DNA from: Marinospirillum celere
GTDB lineage: Bacteria > Pseudomonadota > Gammaproteobacteria > Pseudomonadales > Halomonadaceae
Length of the DNA stretch: 64,000 nucleotides
Assembly (NCBI RefSeq): GCF_900112235.1
Contig: NZ_FOLH01000001.1
Location: 682,001 to 746,000 of the forward strand
Direction: 5' to 3'
Position 1 is the stretch's first letter. Each line of letters opens with the position of its first letter. The notes below the pieces were generated by a model. That model had not been told where the DNA came from, ran no database searches, and was given only the letters and a program-made list of their open reading frames with translations. Made by a program: the position numbers and the translations under genes. Below are positions 34,040 to 41,995 of this stretch, piece by piece.

Positions 34040-35501
34040 GTGGCATAGCTCAAGCTTTGGCGACCTTACAGACTGGTATTCAGGTGGTACTCCATCAAAA
34101 AAAGACCCTGATTTCTGGGGTGGTGATATCCCTTGGATCAGCGCATCTTCAATGCATGGAGCAAGGTACTCAACATCTGATTTGCAAATTACATCAAAGG
34201 GCTTGAAAGCGGGTTCTCGACTGGCTGCACCTGGTTCGATTCTTCTTCTGGTTAGGGGTAGCACTCTGCACCAGAGAATTCCTGTTGGAATTGCTGTTAC
34301 CGATGTAGCCTTCAATCAGGATGTTAAAGCTATTAATGTTAAGCCTAATCTCGTCGAGGATCAGGTTATTGATAGTTGGTACTTGTTTTACTGGATAAAG
34401 GCAAACACGAATCGCCTTTTATCAATGGTTGAAAGTACAGGTATTGGAGCTGGTAAGCTGGATACAAAACAACTTCAAGGGCTTAGGATCGACTACCCAG
34501 AGTGGGATGAACAAAGACGAATAGTTGCTTGCTGTAAATCGCTTGAAGAAAAAGAGATTGTTAACCACCAAATCAACCAAACCCTCGAACAGATGGCGCA
34601 GGCGATTTTCAAAAGCTGGTTTGTGGATTTTGAGCCGGTCAAAGCCAAGATGGCCGCGCTGGAAGCCGGTGGTAGTGAGGAAGATGCCCTGCTTGCCGCC
34701 ATGCAGGTGATATCCGGTAAGCCCGAAGCCGCCCTGCACGAGATGAGCCAGCAAGACCCCGAAGCCTTTTCACAACTGGCACAAACCGCCCGCCTGTTTC
34801 CCTCCGCCATGCAAGACAGCGAACTGGGGGAAATACCGGAGGGGTGGGAGGTTCGAAGAACAGAAGACCTTGCAGAAAAAATTGGTATGGGACCATTTGG
34901 CTCGAATATAAAGGTTTCAACCTTTGTTGATAGCGGTGTTCCAATAATTAGCGGTCAGCATCTCAAGGAGTTGCTTGTTACTGATGGTGAAAATAATTTC
35001 ATCACACTTGAGCATGCTGAAAAACTAAAAAACTCAAATGTTTTTCCTGAAGATATTGTCTTTACGCACGCGGGAAATATTGGGCAGGTTTCCCTTATCC
35101 CTAAGCAGTCTGCGTACGACAAGTATGTAATATCTCAGCGGCAGTTTTACCTACGTGTCGATAGAAGCAAAGCATCCCCCTACTTTCTTGCTTATTTTTT
35201 TAGATCACCACAAGGTCAACACCTGCTGCTTTCAAATGCTTCACAAGTTGGAGTTCCTTCAATTGCTCGCCCTTCATCACACTTGAAGAGTATTGAGTTC
35301 GTCACGCCATCCTTCGATCTGATGTGCCAGTTTGAAGCTGTCAGCAAATCAATAATTGAGCAAACTGTTTTGAATCGATTGCAATCACAAAGTTTAAGCA
35401 TGCTTCGCGACACCCTTCTCCCCAAGCTCCTTTCCGGCGAGCTGTCTGTTGCGGATATCGAAAGCGATATCAACGAATCGCGGGAGGCGGTGGATGTTTA
35501 A
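34029..35501 (+). CDS. hsdS: type I restriction-modification system, specificity subunit HsdS
   Basis: 490 residues with two target-recognition domains, each beginning with the usual GDL/EDLAEKIGMGPFGS-type start (about residues 8 and 280), and two helical spacer regions (EQRRIVACCKSLEEKEIVNHQINQTLEQ near 160 and SLSMLRDTLLPKLLSGELSV at the end). The central KSWFVDFEPVKAKMAALEAGG block is typical of one HsdS clade. It sets the bipartite DNA target. Intact length. The DUF4268 gene starts inside its 3' end. Confidence 0.93.
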   Translation: MNSKWHSSSFGDLTDWYSGGTPSKKDPDFWGGDIPWISASSMHGARYSTSDLQITSKGLKAGSRLAAPGSILLLVRGSTLHQRIPVGIAVTDVAFNQDVKAINVKPNLVEDQVIDSWYLFYWIKANTNRLLSMVESTGIGAGKLDTKQLQGLRIDYPEWDEQRRIVACCKSLEEKEIVNHQINQTLEQMAQAIFKSWFVDFEPVKAKMAALEAGGSEEDALLAAMQVISGKPEAALHEMSQQDPEAFSQLAQTARLFPSAMQDSELGEIPEGWEVRRTEDLAEKIGMGPFGSNIKVSTFVDSGVPIISGQHLKELLVTDGENNFITLEHAEKLKNSNVFPEDIVFTHAGNIGQVSLIPKQSAYDKYVISQRQFYLRVDRSKASPYFLAYFFRSPQGQHLLLSNASQVGVPSIARPSSHLKSIEFVTPSFDLMCQFEAVSKSIIEQTVLNRLQSQSLSMLRDTLLPKLLSGELSVADIESDINESREAVDV

Positions 35502-36669
35502 GATCGACCCAGCTGCCAATCGGATCAACCTGCTGGAGGTAAAGCGTTTTACCGAGCTGGGCTTTTCCGAGCGCAAGCATTTGCAGGAATGGCTGGAGCA
35601 TTACCCCCAGGCTTTGGCGCAGGGTGAGGGGGATGAGTTGCTGATCATCCAAAAGGAGTTTGATGGCTTTGATGACACCCGCGAGCGGCTGGATCTGCTG
35701 GCCATCGACAAGGAAGGTAATCTGGTCATTATTGAAAACAAGCTGGATGACAGTGGCCGGGATGTGATCTGGCAGGCACTGAAATATGCCAGCTATTGCG
35801 CCAATCTGAAAAAGCAGCAGGTGGTGGAAATCTTCCAGCGTTACCTGAACCAGAAAGCACAACAAGAGTGCGGGGAGGCCGCACAGGCCGAGAAACTGCT
35901 GCTGGATTTCCTGCAAGCCGATGACCTGCAATCCGCCCAGATCAACACACTGAAAAGCCAGCGGCTGATTCTGGTCGCAGCGAAGTATCGCAAGGAAGTC
36001 ACCAACACAGTGCTCTGGCTCAGTCAGTTTGGTGTCAACTGCCAGTGCTTCAAGGTCACGCCCTATCAGGCGGGCAGTGAGCTGTTCCTGAATGTCGAGC
36101 AGATCATTCCCACCCCGGAAGCGACAGACTTTATGATTGGCATGATGGCCAAGGAAGCCGAAGAAAAGAGTGCCAGCCACGAACAGAAAAACCGCCACAC
36201 CCTGAGACTGGCCTTCTGGGAACAGGCACTGGAAGCGTTTAACCAAAGCCCGTGTACGTTATTTAATAACATCAGCCCCACCAAAGACCACTGGCTGAGT
36301 GCAGGCTCGGGTATCAGCGGTATGCCCTATCAGCTGATCTTCGGCAAAAATGAAATTCGTGTCGGGTTAAGTTTGCAAAACAGCCAGGCCGAGGCCAACC
36401 GTTTTGTTTTCAGCCGCCTGCAAGCACAGCAGAACAGCATAGAAACAGCTTTTGGCGATGCGTTGGTGTGGTTGCCCCTGCCCGACAAAAAAGCTTGCCG
36501 AGTGCAGTATGAACAAACCGTCGATGGCTACAACAAAGCCAACTGGCCGGATATGATTGCCTGGATGGTCGAGAAGATGACGCGACTGGAAAAGGTGCTG
36601 AATAGCCCGCTGGATCAGGTGAAAAGCGAGCTCAAAGTGGCGGATCTTGGTAAGGTTGCAGACGACTGA
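35494..36669 (+). CDS. DUF4268 protein with NucS-like PD-(D/E)xK-type domain
   Basis: About 391 residues from ATG 35494, which overlaps the hsdS stop. The N-terminal half carries ERLDLLAIDKEGNLVIIENKLDDSGRDVIWQALKYAS: the Asp and the E-N-K pair fit a PD-(D/E)xK nuclease core. The C-terminal half is the DUF4268 domain (RLAFWEQALEAFN, later WMVEKMTRLEKVL). Such proteins are often found near restriction loci, but their job is not settled. It is placed between hsdS and the Fic gene on the same strand and so probably belongs to the operon. Confidence 0.83.
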   Translation: MFKIDPAANRINLLEVKRFTELGFSERKHLQEWLEHYPQALAQGEGDELLIIQKEFDGFDDTRERLDLLAIDKEGNLVIIENKLDDSGRDVIWQALKYASYCANLKKQQVVEIFQRYLNQKAQQECGEAAQAEKLLLDFLQADDLQSAQINTLKSQRLILVAAKYRKEVTNTVLWLSQFGVNCQCFKVTPYQAGSELFLNVEQIIPTPEATDFMIGMMAKEAEEKSASHEQKNRHTLRLAFWEQALEAFNQSPCTLFNNISPTKDHWLSAGSGISGMPYQLIFGKNEIRVGLSLQNSQAEANRFVFSRLQAQQNSIETAFGDALVWLPLPDKKACRVQYEQTVDGYNKANWPDMIAWMVEKMTRLEKVLNSPLDQVKSELKVADLGKVADD

Positions 36670-36710
36670 GGCCGCTGCTCTCTCATACATATCAGCAAGG
36701 AGGTGACGAG

Positions 36711-37709
36711 ATGACCACTCAACACATTCAGATTTTCACCAGCGCCGATGGCAAAGCCGAATTGCAGGTCGCTCTGGAAAAAGACACGGTCTGGCTGAGC
36801 CAGGCGCAGATGGCGGAGTTGTTTGGTACTCAGCGTCCAGCAATCACCAAACACTTAGGCAACATTTACAAGGCTGGTGAGCTGGACGAACAGAGCACCT
36901 GTTCCATTTTGGAACACATGGCCGAACATGGTCAGCGCTACCGCACCAAACACTACAACCTGGATGCCATTATCTCAGTTGGCTACCGTGTCAATTCGAT
37001 GCGTGCCACCCAATTCCGTCAATGGGCAACGGGGGTGCTCAAGCAGCATCTGGTGCAGGGCTACACCTTGAACCAACGCCGCTTGCAGGAAAGGGGCATT
37101 GAGTTCGAGCAGGCGGTGAATCTATTAACCCGCACCCTCAGCAATCAACAGCTGGTATCGCCTGAAGGTGAGGCGGTGGCAGCGGTGATCAGTGACTATG
37201 CCCGCTCTTGGAGCCTGTTGCAGGGCTATGATGAGCAGCAGTTGGCGGAAATCAGCATTAAACAGTTGGATATGCGGTCGCTGCATCTGAATCAGGCGCT
37301 GACAGCGATTGCCGAGCTGAAACTAACCCTGATCAGCAAGGGTGAAGCCACTGAGTTGTTTGGCCAGTTACGCGGCGAGGGATTGGCCTCTGCTCTGGCG
37401 ACCATTGAACAAGGTTTCGGGGATGAGCTGTTTTATCCCAATGTGGCCAGCCGTGCCGCGCATCTTCTCTATTTTGTGATCAAAAACCACCCCCTCGCTG
37501 ATGGCAACAAACGCAGTGGCTCCTTTTTGTTTTTGTGGTATCTGCGTTTGAACCAACACCTGCTGGCCAAGCCTGTTGAGCAGCTGATTAATGACAACAC
37601 TCTGGTCGCACTGGCATTGTTGGTGGCTGAAAGCCTGCCAGACCAAAAAGAATTGATGATTCGCCTGATTGAGCATTTTATTGAGCTGCGGGTGGATTCA
37701 CCGGAATAA
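36711..37709 (+). CDS. RhuM-Fic fusion protein (Fic/DOC AMPylase-like)
   Basis: 332 residues. The first 125 are a RhuM-type domain (DTVWLSQAQMAELFGTQRPAI, then YNLDAIISVGYRVNSMRATQFRQWA); the rest is a Fic domain with the active-site loop HPLADGNKRSG (His260, Asp264, Arg268). Fic enzymes transfer AMP or other groups to target proteins. No (S/T)xxxE(G/N) inhibitory helix is obvious. AAGGAGGTGAC is a strong ribosome site. It sits between DUF4268 and hsdR, 9 bp before hsdR. Could be a toxin-like effector tied to the restriction system; that is inference. Confidence 0.87.
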   Translation: MTTQHIQIFTSADGKAELQVALEKDTVWLSQAQMAELFGTQRPAITKHLGNIYKAGELDEQSTCSILEHMAEHGQRYRTKHYNLDAIISVGYRVNSMRATQFRQWATGVLKQHLVQGYTLNQRRLQERGIEFEQAVNLLTRTLSNQQLVSPEGEAVAAVISDYARSWSLLQGYDEQQLAEISIKQLDMRSLHLNQALTAIAELKLTLISKGEATELFGQLRGEGLASALATIEQGFGDELFYPNVASRAAHLLYFVIKNHPLADGNKRSGSFLFLWYLRLNQHLLAKPVEQLINDNTLVALALLVAESLPDQKELMIRLIEHFIELRVDSPE

Positions 37710-37718
37710 GGATGCCCC

Positions 37719-40700
37719 ATGACTGAAGATCAACTGGAACAACAATGCCTGGCCTGGTTTGCTGAGGATGGCTGGGAAGTCGCCCACGGGCCGGATCTGG
37801 CACCGGATGGCCCCACGCCCGAGCGAAGCGATTACCGCCAGGTGCTGTTGCTGGCTGATCTTGAGTCTGCGATTCGGCGTATCAACCCGCATTTACCGGA
37901 GAGCGCTGTGGAGCAGGCGGTGGCTTTGGTGCGCAAGCCAGAAAGCCTGGATACTCTGGTCAGTAACCGCGCTTTTCATCGTCTGCTGCTGGCAGGTGTA
38001 CCGGTTGAATACAAGCGGGATGATGAGATGATCCATGATCGTGCTTTTTTGATCGACTTTTCCCGGCTGGATGCCAACCGTTTTCGAGTGATCAACCAGT
38101 TCACCATTCAGGGCAGTAAACAACCCCGCCGCCCCGATGTGATCTGCTTTATCAATGGTCTGCCACTGGCGGTGCTGGAGTTGAAGAGCCCCAGTGTTGA
38201 GAAGGCTGATATCTGGGATGCCTTTAATCAGATACAAACCTACAAGGACGAAATCAGCGACCTGTTTGTGTATAACGAGGCGCTGGTGATCAGTGATGGG
38301 TACACGGCCAGAGTTGGGTCATTGACCGCCAATGAAGAACGCTTTATGCCCTGGCGGACGATCAAGCATGAAGATGACAAACCACTACTGGAATGGCAGC
38401 TGGAAACTCTGGTGCGGGGGTTCTTCAGTCGTGAACTGTTTTTGGATTACATCCGCTACTTTGTGATTTATGAAACGGATGCCGAGCGGCTGATCAAGAA
38501 AATCGCTGGCTATCACCAGTTCCATGCCGTGCGTGAAGCCGTGAGAGCCACGGTGATTGCTGCCCAGCCACCACCAGAGCTTTGGCAGGGTGAAAAACGT
38601 GCCACCTATGGGGATGAGGTGCTGCCGGGCAGTAAAAAAGCCGGGGTGGTGTGGCATACCCAGGGTTCCGGCAAGAGCATTTCCATGTGCTGTTATGCGG
38701 GCAAGCTGCTGCAACAGCCGGAGATGAACAATCCCACCTTGATTGTGGTGACGGATCGCAACGATCTGGATGGCCAGTTGTTTGCCACCTTCAGCGGTGC
38801 AAAAGAGCTGCTGAAACAAGATCCAGTGCAAGCTGATGACCGCGACAAGCTGCGAGAGCTGCTGGCCGAGCGGGAGTCTGGCGGTATTATCTTTACCACG
38901 GTACAGAAGTTTGCCCTGCTGGAAGACGAAAGTGGCCACCCGATTCTGAACGAGCGCCACAATATCGTGGTGATTTCGGATGAGGCGCACCGAAGCCAGT
39001 ACGGCCTGAAAGCCACCTTGAAACAGGATGGCACCTACAAGTTTGGTTATGCCAAGCACATGCGCGATGCCGTACCCAATGCGACGTTTATCGGTTTTAC
39101 CGGCACCCCGATTGCCAGTGAAGACAAGGATACCCGCGCCGTATTTGGCGATTATGTGTCCATCTATGACATTCAGGACGCAGTAGATGATGGTGCCACC
39201 GTGCCCATCTATTACGAATCCCGCCTGGCCAAGCTGGATTTGAATCGTGAAATCATTGCGGAGTTATCGGATCAAGTCGAAGAAGTGGTGGAAGATGACG
39301 AGGATGTCAGCAGCCGTGAAAAGACCAAGGGGGAGTGGAGCCGCCTGGAAAAACTGGTCGGTGCGACCCCGCGCTTGCAGCAGGTTGCTGCTGATCTGGT
39401 TGAGCACTTTGAAACCCGCAATACCAGCATGGATGGCAAGGCGATGATCGTCGGCATGAGCCGTGATATTTGTGCCCAACTGTATAACGAAATCGTTGCC
39501 CTGCGCCCTGACTGGCACGAGACTGATCCAGAGAAGGGCGCGATTAAAATTGTGATGACCGGCTCCGCATCTGATAAACCTCTGCTACAGCCGCATATCT
39601 ACAACAAGCAGACCAAAAAACGGCTGGAAAAACGCTTCAAGGACATCAACGACCCGTTGAAACTGGTGATTGTGCGCGATATGTGGCTCACCGGCTTTGA
39701 TGCGCCCTGCTGCCATACCCTGTATGTCGACAAGCCCATGAAGGGGCATAACCTGATGCAGGCCATTGCACGGGTGAACCGCGTGTTCAAGAACAAGCCT
39801 GGCGGCTTAGTGGTGGATTACATCGGCATTGCCAATGAACTGAAGCAGGCACTGAAAACCTACACCGACTCCAAGGGCAAGGGTGAACCGACGCACAAGG
39901 CAGAAGAGGCCTTTGCCATCCTGCTGGAAAAGCTGGATGTGATTCACGGCATGTTTGCAACTGGCCCCAACCCCCAGGGCTTTGATTACAGCGGCTTTGA
40001 AGAAAACCCGAACCGTCTGCTGATTCCTGCGGCCAACCACATTCTGGGGCTAGAGGACGGCAAAAAACGCTTTCTGGATACCGTGCTGGCGATGAACAAG
40101 GCTTATTCCCTGTGCAGCACCCTGGATGAAGCCCGCGCCTACCACAAGGAAGTCGCCTTTTTATCAGCGGTGAAAGCCGCCATCACCAAAACCACCAGCG
40201 TGGATAAAAAGCTGACCCAGGAAGACAAGAACTCCGCTTTGAAGCAAATCCTCGACAATGCGCTGGTCGCTGAAGGCGTGACGGATGTTTTTGCGCTCTG
40301 TGGGCTGGATAAACCCAATATTGGTCTGCTTTCGGATGAATTTCTGGAAGATGTACGCCAGATGCCCTACAAAAACTTTGCCGTGGAACTGCTGGAAAAA
40401 CTCCTAAAAGACGACATCAAATCCAAAACCAGCACCAACCTGGTACAGGAAAAGAAATACGCTGACCGCCTGGAAGCTACCCTGCGCAAGTACAACAACC
40501 GAGGCATAGAAACCGCGCAGGTGATTGAAGAGCTGATCCAGATGGCCAAGGACTTTCAGGCCGAACTGGAGCGCGATGCTGCTTTGGGCCTCAACTCAGA
40601 CGAAGTGGCTTTTTACGACGCCCTGGCCAACAACGAAAGCGCCGTGCGTGAGCTGGGTGATGAAATCCTGAAAAAGATCGCCATAGAAATCACCACCAAA

Positions 40701-40874
40701 CTCCGCGCCTCCACCACCGTGGACTGGCAAGTACGCGAAAGCGTGAGAGCCAAACTGCGCATCCTGGTACGGCGCACCCTGCAAAAATACAAATACCCGC
40801 CAGACCAGGCCAAAGAAGCCATAGAGCTGGTACTCAAACAGGCAGAAACCTTGTCGAATGGGTGGAGCCGGTGA
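37719..40874 (+). CDS. hsdR: type I restriction endonuclease subunit HsdR
   Basis: 1,051 residues. The N-terminal nuclease core has [22 protein letters not shown] (Asp, then E-x-K). The SF2 translocase motor follows with Walker [12 protein letters not shown], motif [11 protein letters not shown], motif [12 protein letters not shown] and motif [12 protein letters not shown]. The C-terminal helical domain contacts the methyltransferase. Length and all motifs are intact, so together with hsdM and hsdS restriction should be functional. ATG 9 bp after the RhuM-Fic gene. Confidence 0.95.
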   Translation: MTEDQLEQQCLAWFAEDGWEVAHGPDLAPDGPTPERSDYRQVLLLADLESAIRRINPHLPESAVEQAVALVRKPESLDTLVSNRAFHRLLLAGVPVEYKRDDEMIHDRAFLIDFSRLDANRFRVINQFTIQGSKQPRRPDVICFINGLPLAVLELKSPSVEKADIWDAFNQIQTYKDEISDLFVYNEALVISDGYTARVGSLTANEERFMPWRTIKHEDDKPLLEWQLETLVRGFFSRELFLDYIRYFVIYETDAERLIKKIAGYHQFHAVREAVRATVIAAQPPPELWQGEKRATYGDEVLPGSKKAGVVWHTQGSGKSISMCCYAGKLLQQPEMNNPTLIVVTDRNDLDGQLFATFSGAKELLKQDPVQADDRDKLRELLAERESGGIIFTTVQKFALLEDESGHPILNERHNIVVISDEAHRSQYGLKATLKQDGTYKFGYAKHMRDAVPNATFIGFTGTPIASEDKDTRAVFGDYVSIYDIQDAVDDGATVPIYYESRLAKLDLNREIIAELSDQVEEVVEDDEDVSSREKTKGEWSRLEKLVGATPRLQQVAADLVEHFETRNTSMDGKAMIVGMSRDICAQLYNEIVALRPDWHETDPEKGAIKIVMTGSASDKPLLQPHIYNKQTKKRLEKRFKDINDPLKLVIVRDMWLTGFDAPCCHTLYVDKPMKGHNLMQAIARVNRVFKNKPGGLVVDYIGIANELKQALKTYTDSKGKGEPTHKAEEAFAILLEKLDVIHGMFATGPNPQGFDYSGFEENPNRLLIPAANHILGLEDGKKRFLDTVLAMNKAYSLCSTLDEARAYHKEVAFLSAVKAAITKTTSVDKKLTQEDKNSALKQILDNALVAEGVTDVFALCGLDKPNIGLLSDEFLEDVRQMPYKNFAVELLEKLLKDDIKSKTSTNLVQEKKYADRLEATLRKYNNRGIETAQVIEELIQMAKDFQAELERDAALGLNSDEVAFYDALANNESAVRELGDEILKKIAIEITTKLRASTTVDWQVRESVRAKLRILVRRTLQKYKYPPDQAKEAIELVLKQAETLSNGWSR

Positions 40875-40892
40875 TTAGGGAAGATTATTCCT

Positions 40893-41126
40893 TTGAATAC
40901 AAGCAGCGAAGAAAGTACGCTTGAAACTTTAACTTCTATTGAATGGAAGCAGAGCCTCCAAAAACATTATCTTGCCGTTGACAGCCCTTATGGCCATCAG
41001 CCCTTAGAATGGCTAGATGTAACACCTGAAGAGTTAGCTTATGCCATTGGTTTCCCAGAAGTGACTCAGGAAGAGGTGCTCAGTGCATTCATGAGGATTT
41101 TTAGTAGGAAAGGGGTTCTTCGATGA
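40893..41126 (+). CDS. small hypothetical protein at the end of the restriction island
   Basis: A 77-residue ORF with a TTG start, 18 bp after hsdR and with a weak ribosome site. Acidic N-terminus, no signal or membrane segment, ending in a possible helix-turn-helix-like stretch (TPEELAYAIGFPEVTQEEVLSAFMRIF). No family recognised. It may be the last gene of the island. Confidence 0.5.
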   Translation: MNTSSEESTLETLTSIEWKQSLQKHYLAVDSPYGHQPLEWLDVTPEELAYAIGFPEVTQEEVLSAFMRIFSRKGVLR

Positions 41127-41383
41127 CAGCCTGAAAGTTGCAGGTTGCGCCTGATCAGCGTGATGGGGTCGAGCGTTTTGATCTTTCATAAATGCGTTTT
41201 TTTTGCCCAACTGATATAGCTAAGCTAGTCCATGGGTGCGATAAGTCACGAACTGCAGCGACCTGTGCTTTAAAGCCTCTTGACGGCCACTAAGGACACT
41301 ATTAGCAAACCCATTTGATACCCTTGAGCCAGGTTTTCGAGAAGGTGGAGCAAAAAGTGGGGCAAAAACGTAGTGCATCAAAA
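41127..41383. other. spacer between restriction island and tRNA-Pro
   Basis: About 257 bp without a recognisable gene. Minus-strand ORFs here are artefacts that run through the tRNA. No integrase and no second copy of the tRNA 3' end can be seen. Confidence 0.55.
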
Positions 41384-41414
41384 AAGGGCTTACAGCTTGT
41401 GGCTGTAAGCCCTT
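41384..41414 (-). terminator. rho-independent terminator of tRNA-Pro
   Basis: Perfect 13-bp stem AAGGGCTTACAGC / GCTGTAAGCCCTT with a 5-base loop, followed on the minus strand by a run of T (41380-41385 are A on the plus strand). Located 8 bp downstream of the tRNA 3' end. Confidence 0.88.
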
Positions 41415-41422
41415 GATTTTGT

Positions 41423-41499
41423 TGGTCGGAGCGACTGGATTCGAACCAGCGACCCCTTGCACCCCATGCAAGTGCGCTACCAAGCTGCGCCACGCTCCG
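41423..41499 (-). tRNA. tRNA-Pro(GGG)
   Basis: 77 nt with encoded CCA. Acceptor stem CGGAGCG/CGCTCCG, D-arm GCGCAGCTTGGTAGCGC, anticodon arm CTTGC-ATGGGGT-GCAAG giving anticodon GGG (reads CCC/CCU), T-arm CTGGTTCGAATCCAG. It borders the restriction island; in Pseudomonas, to my recollection, the tRNA-Pro beside ihfA is also an insertion site. Confidence 0.96.
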
Positions 41500-41565
41500 T
41501 CAATTCTTTGCTTCTTCTGGAAGCTATCTTGTGGCTAATTGGGGTTTGCCCTCAAGACGCTGCGC

Positions 41566-41594
41566 ATTATAGGCGCCTTTTAAGGTTTTGAAAA
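41566..41594 (-). promoter_or_regulatory. promoter of tRNA-Pro
   Basis: Perfect -10 TATAAT (plus-strand 41566-41571) with a GC-rich discriminator GCGC, as in stringently controlled stable-RNA promoters. A partial -35 TTTTCA lies 17 bp upstream (41589-41594). Confidence 0.7.
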
Positions 41595-41596
41595 CC

Positions 41597-41617
41597 CCTA
41601 AATAACAAAAGTTTAGG
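41597..41617 (-). terminator. probable terminator downstream of ihfA
   Basis: Stem CCTAAA / TTTAGG with a 9-base loop, A-rich before and GGTTTT after it in the minus direction, 6 bp past the ihfA stop. Short stem, so efficiency is uncertain. Confidence 0.5.
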
Positions 41618-41622
41618 TTTTT

Positions 41623-41916
41623 TTAGCCTTGGTAGTTTTCAACCCGGCTTTTAAGCTTTTGTCCAGCCTTGAAGGTCACTACGCGTCGAGCTGAAATCGG
41701 AATTTCCTCTCCGGTTTTGGGATTGCGTCCCGGCCTTTCGCGTTTATCGCGCAGGTCAAAATTCCCAAATCCTGAGATTTTGACCTGCTCGTTTTCTTTA
41801 AGGCATTCCCGGATCTCGCTAAAGAAGAGTTCTACCATTTCTTTGGCATCCCTTTTGCTCAGACCCAGGTCTTCGATCAGTTTTTCAGCCATGTCGGCTT
41901 TGGTTAAGGCACCCAC
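41623..41916 (-). CDS. ihfA: integration host factor subunit alpha
   Basis: 97 residues of the HU/IHF family: start [31 protein letters not shown], then [34 protein letters not shown], which carries the DNA-intercalating Pro (RPGRNP). Bends DNA at specific sites in complex with IhfB. GTG start with AAGGAG upstream. Lies 79 bp downstream of pheT, the standard gene order. Confidence 0.97.
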   Translation of the reverse strand: MGALTKADMAEKLIEDLGLSKRDAKEMVELFFSEIRECLKENEQVKISGFGNFDLRDKRERPGRNPKTGEEIPISARRVVTFKAGQKLKSRVENYQG

Positions 41917-41995
41917 AGTAATCAGCTCCTTCTTCTTCTGGTTGACAGTTTACTGCCTTGAGCTCAGTAACCAGTTGCAAGGAGCTAGATTCTGA

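Noticed and set aside
28276-41422. Phage or integrative element with its own integrase
   Set aside because: No integrase, excisionase, relaxase or structural phage gene was found, and no direct repeat of the tRNA 3' end at the other side.
41220-41493. Two minus-strand ORFs (87 and 63 codons) across tRNA-Pro
   Set aside because: They read through the tRNA and its terminator (for example NPVAPTNK from the T-arm/CCA region), a common artefact of ORF finding.
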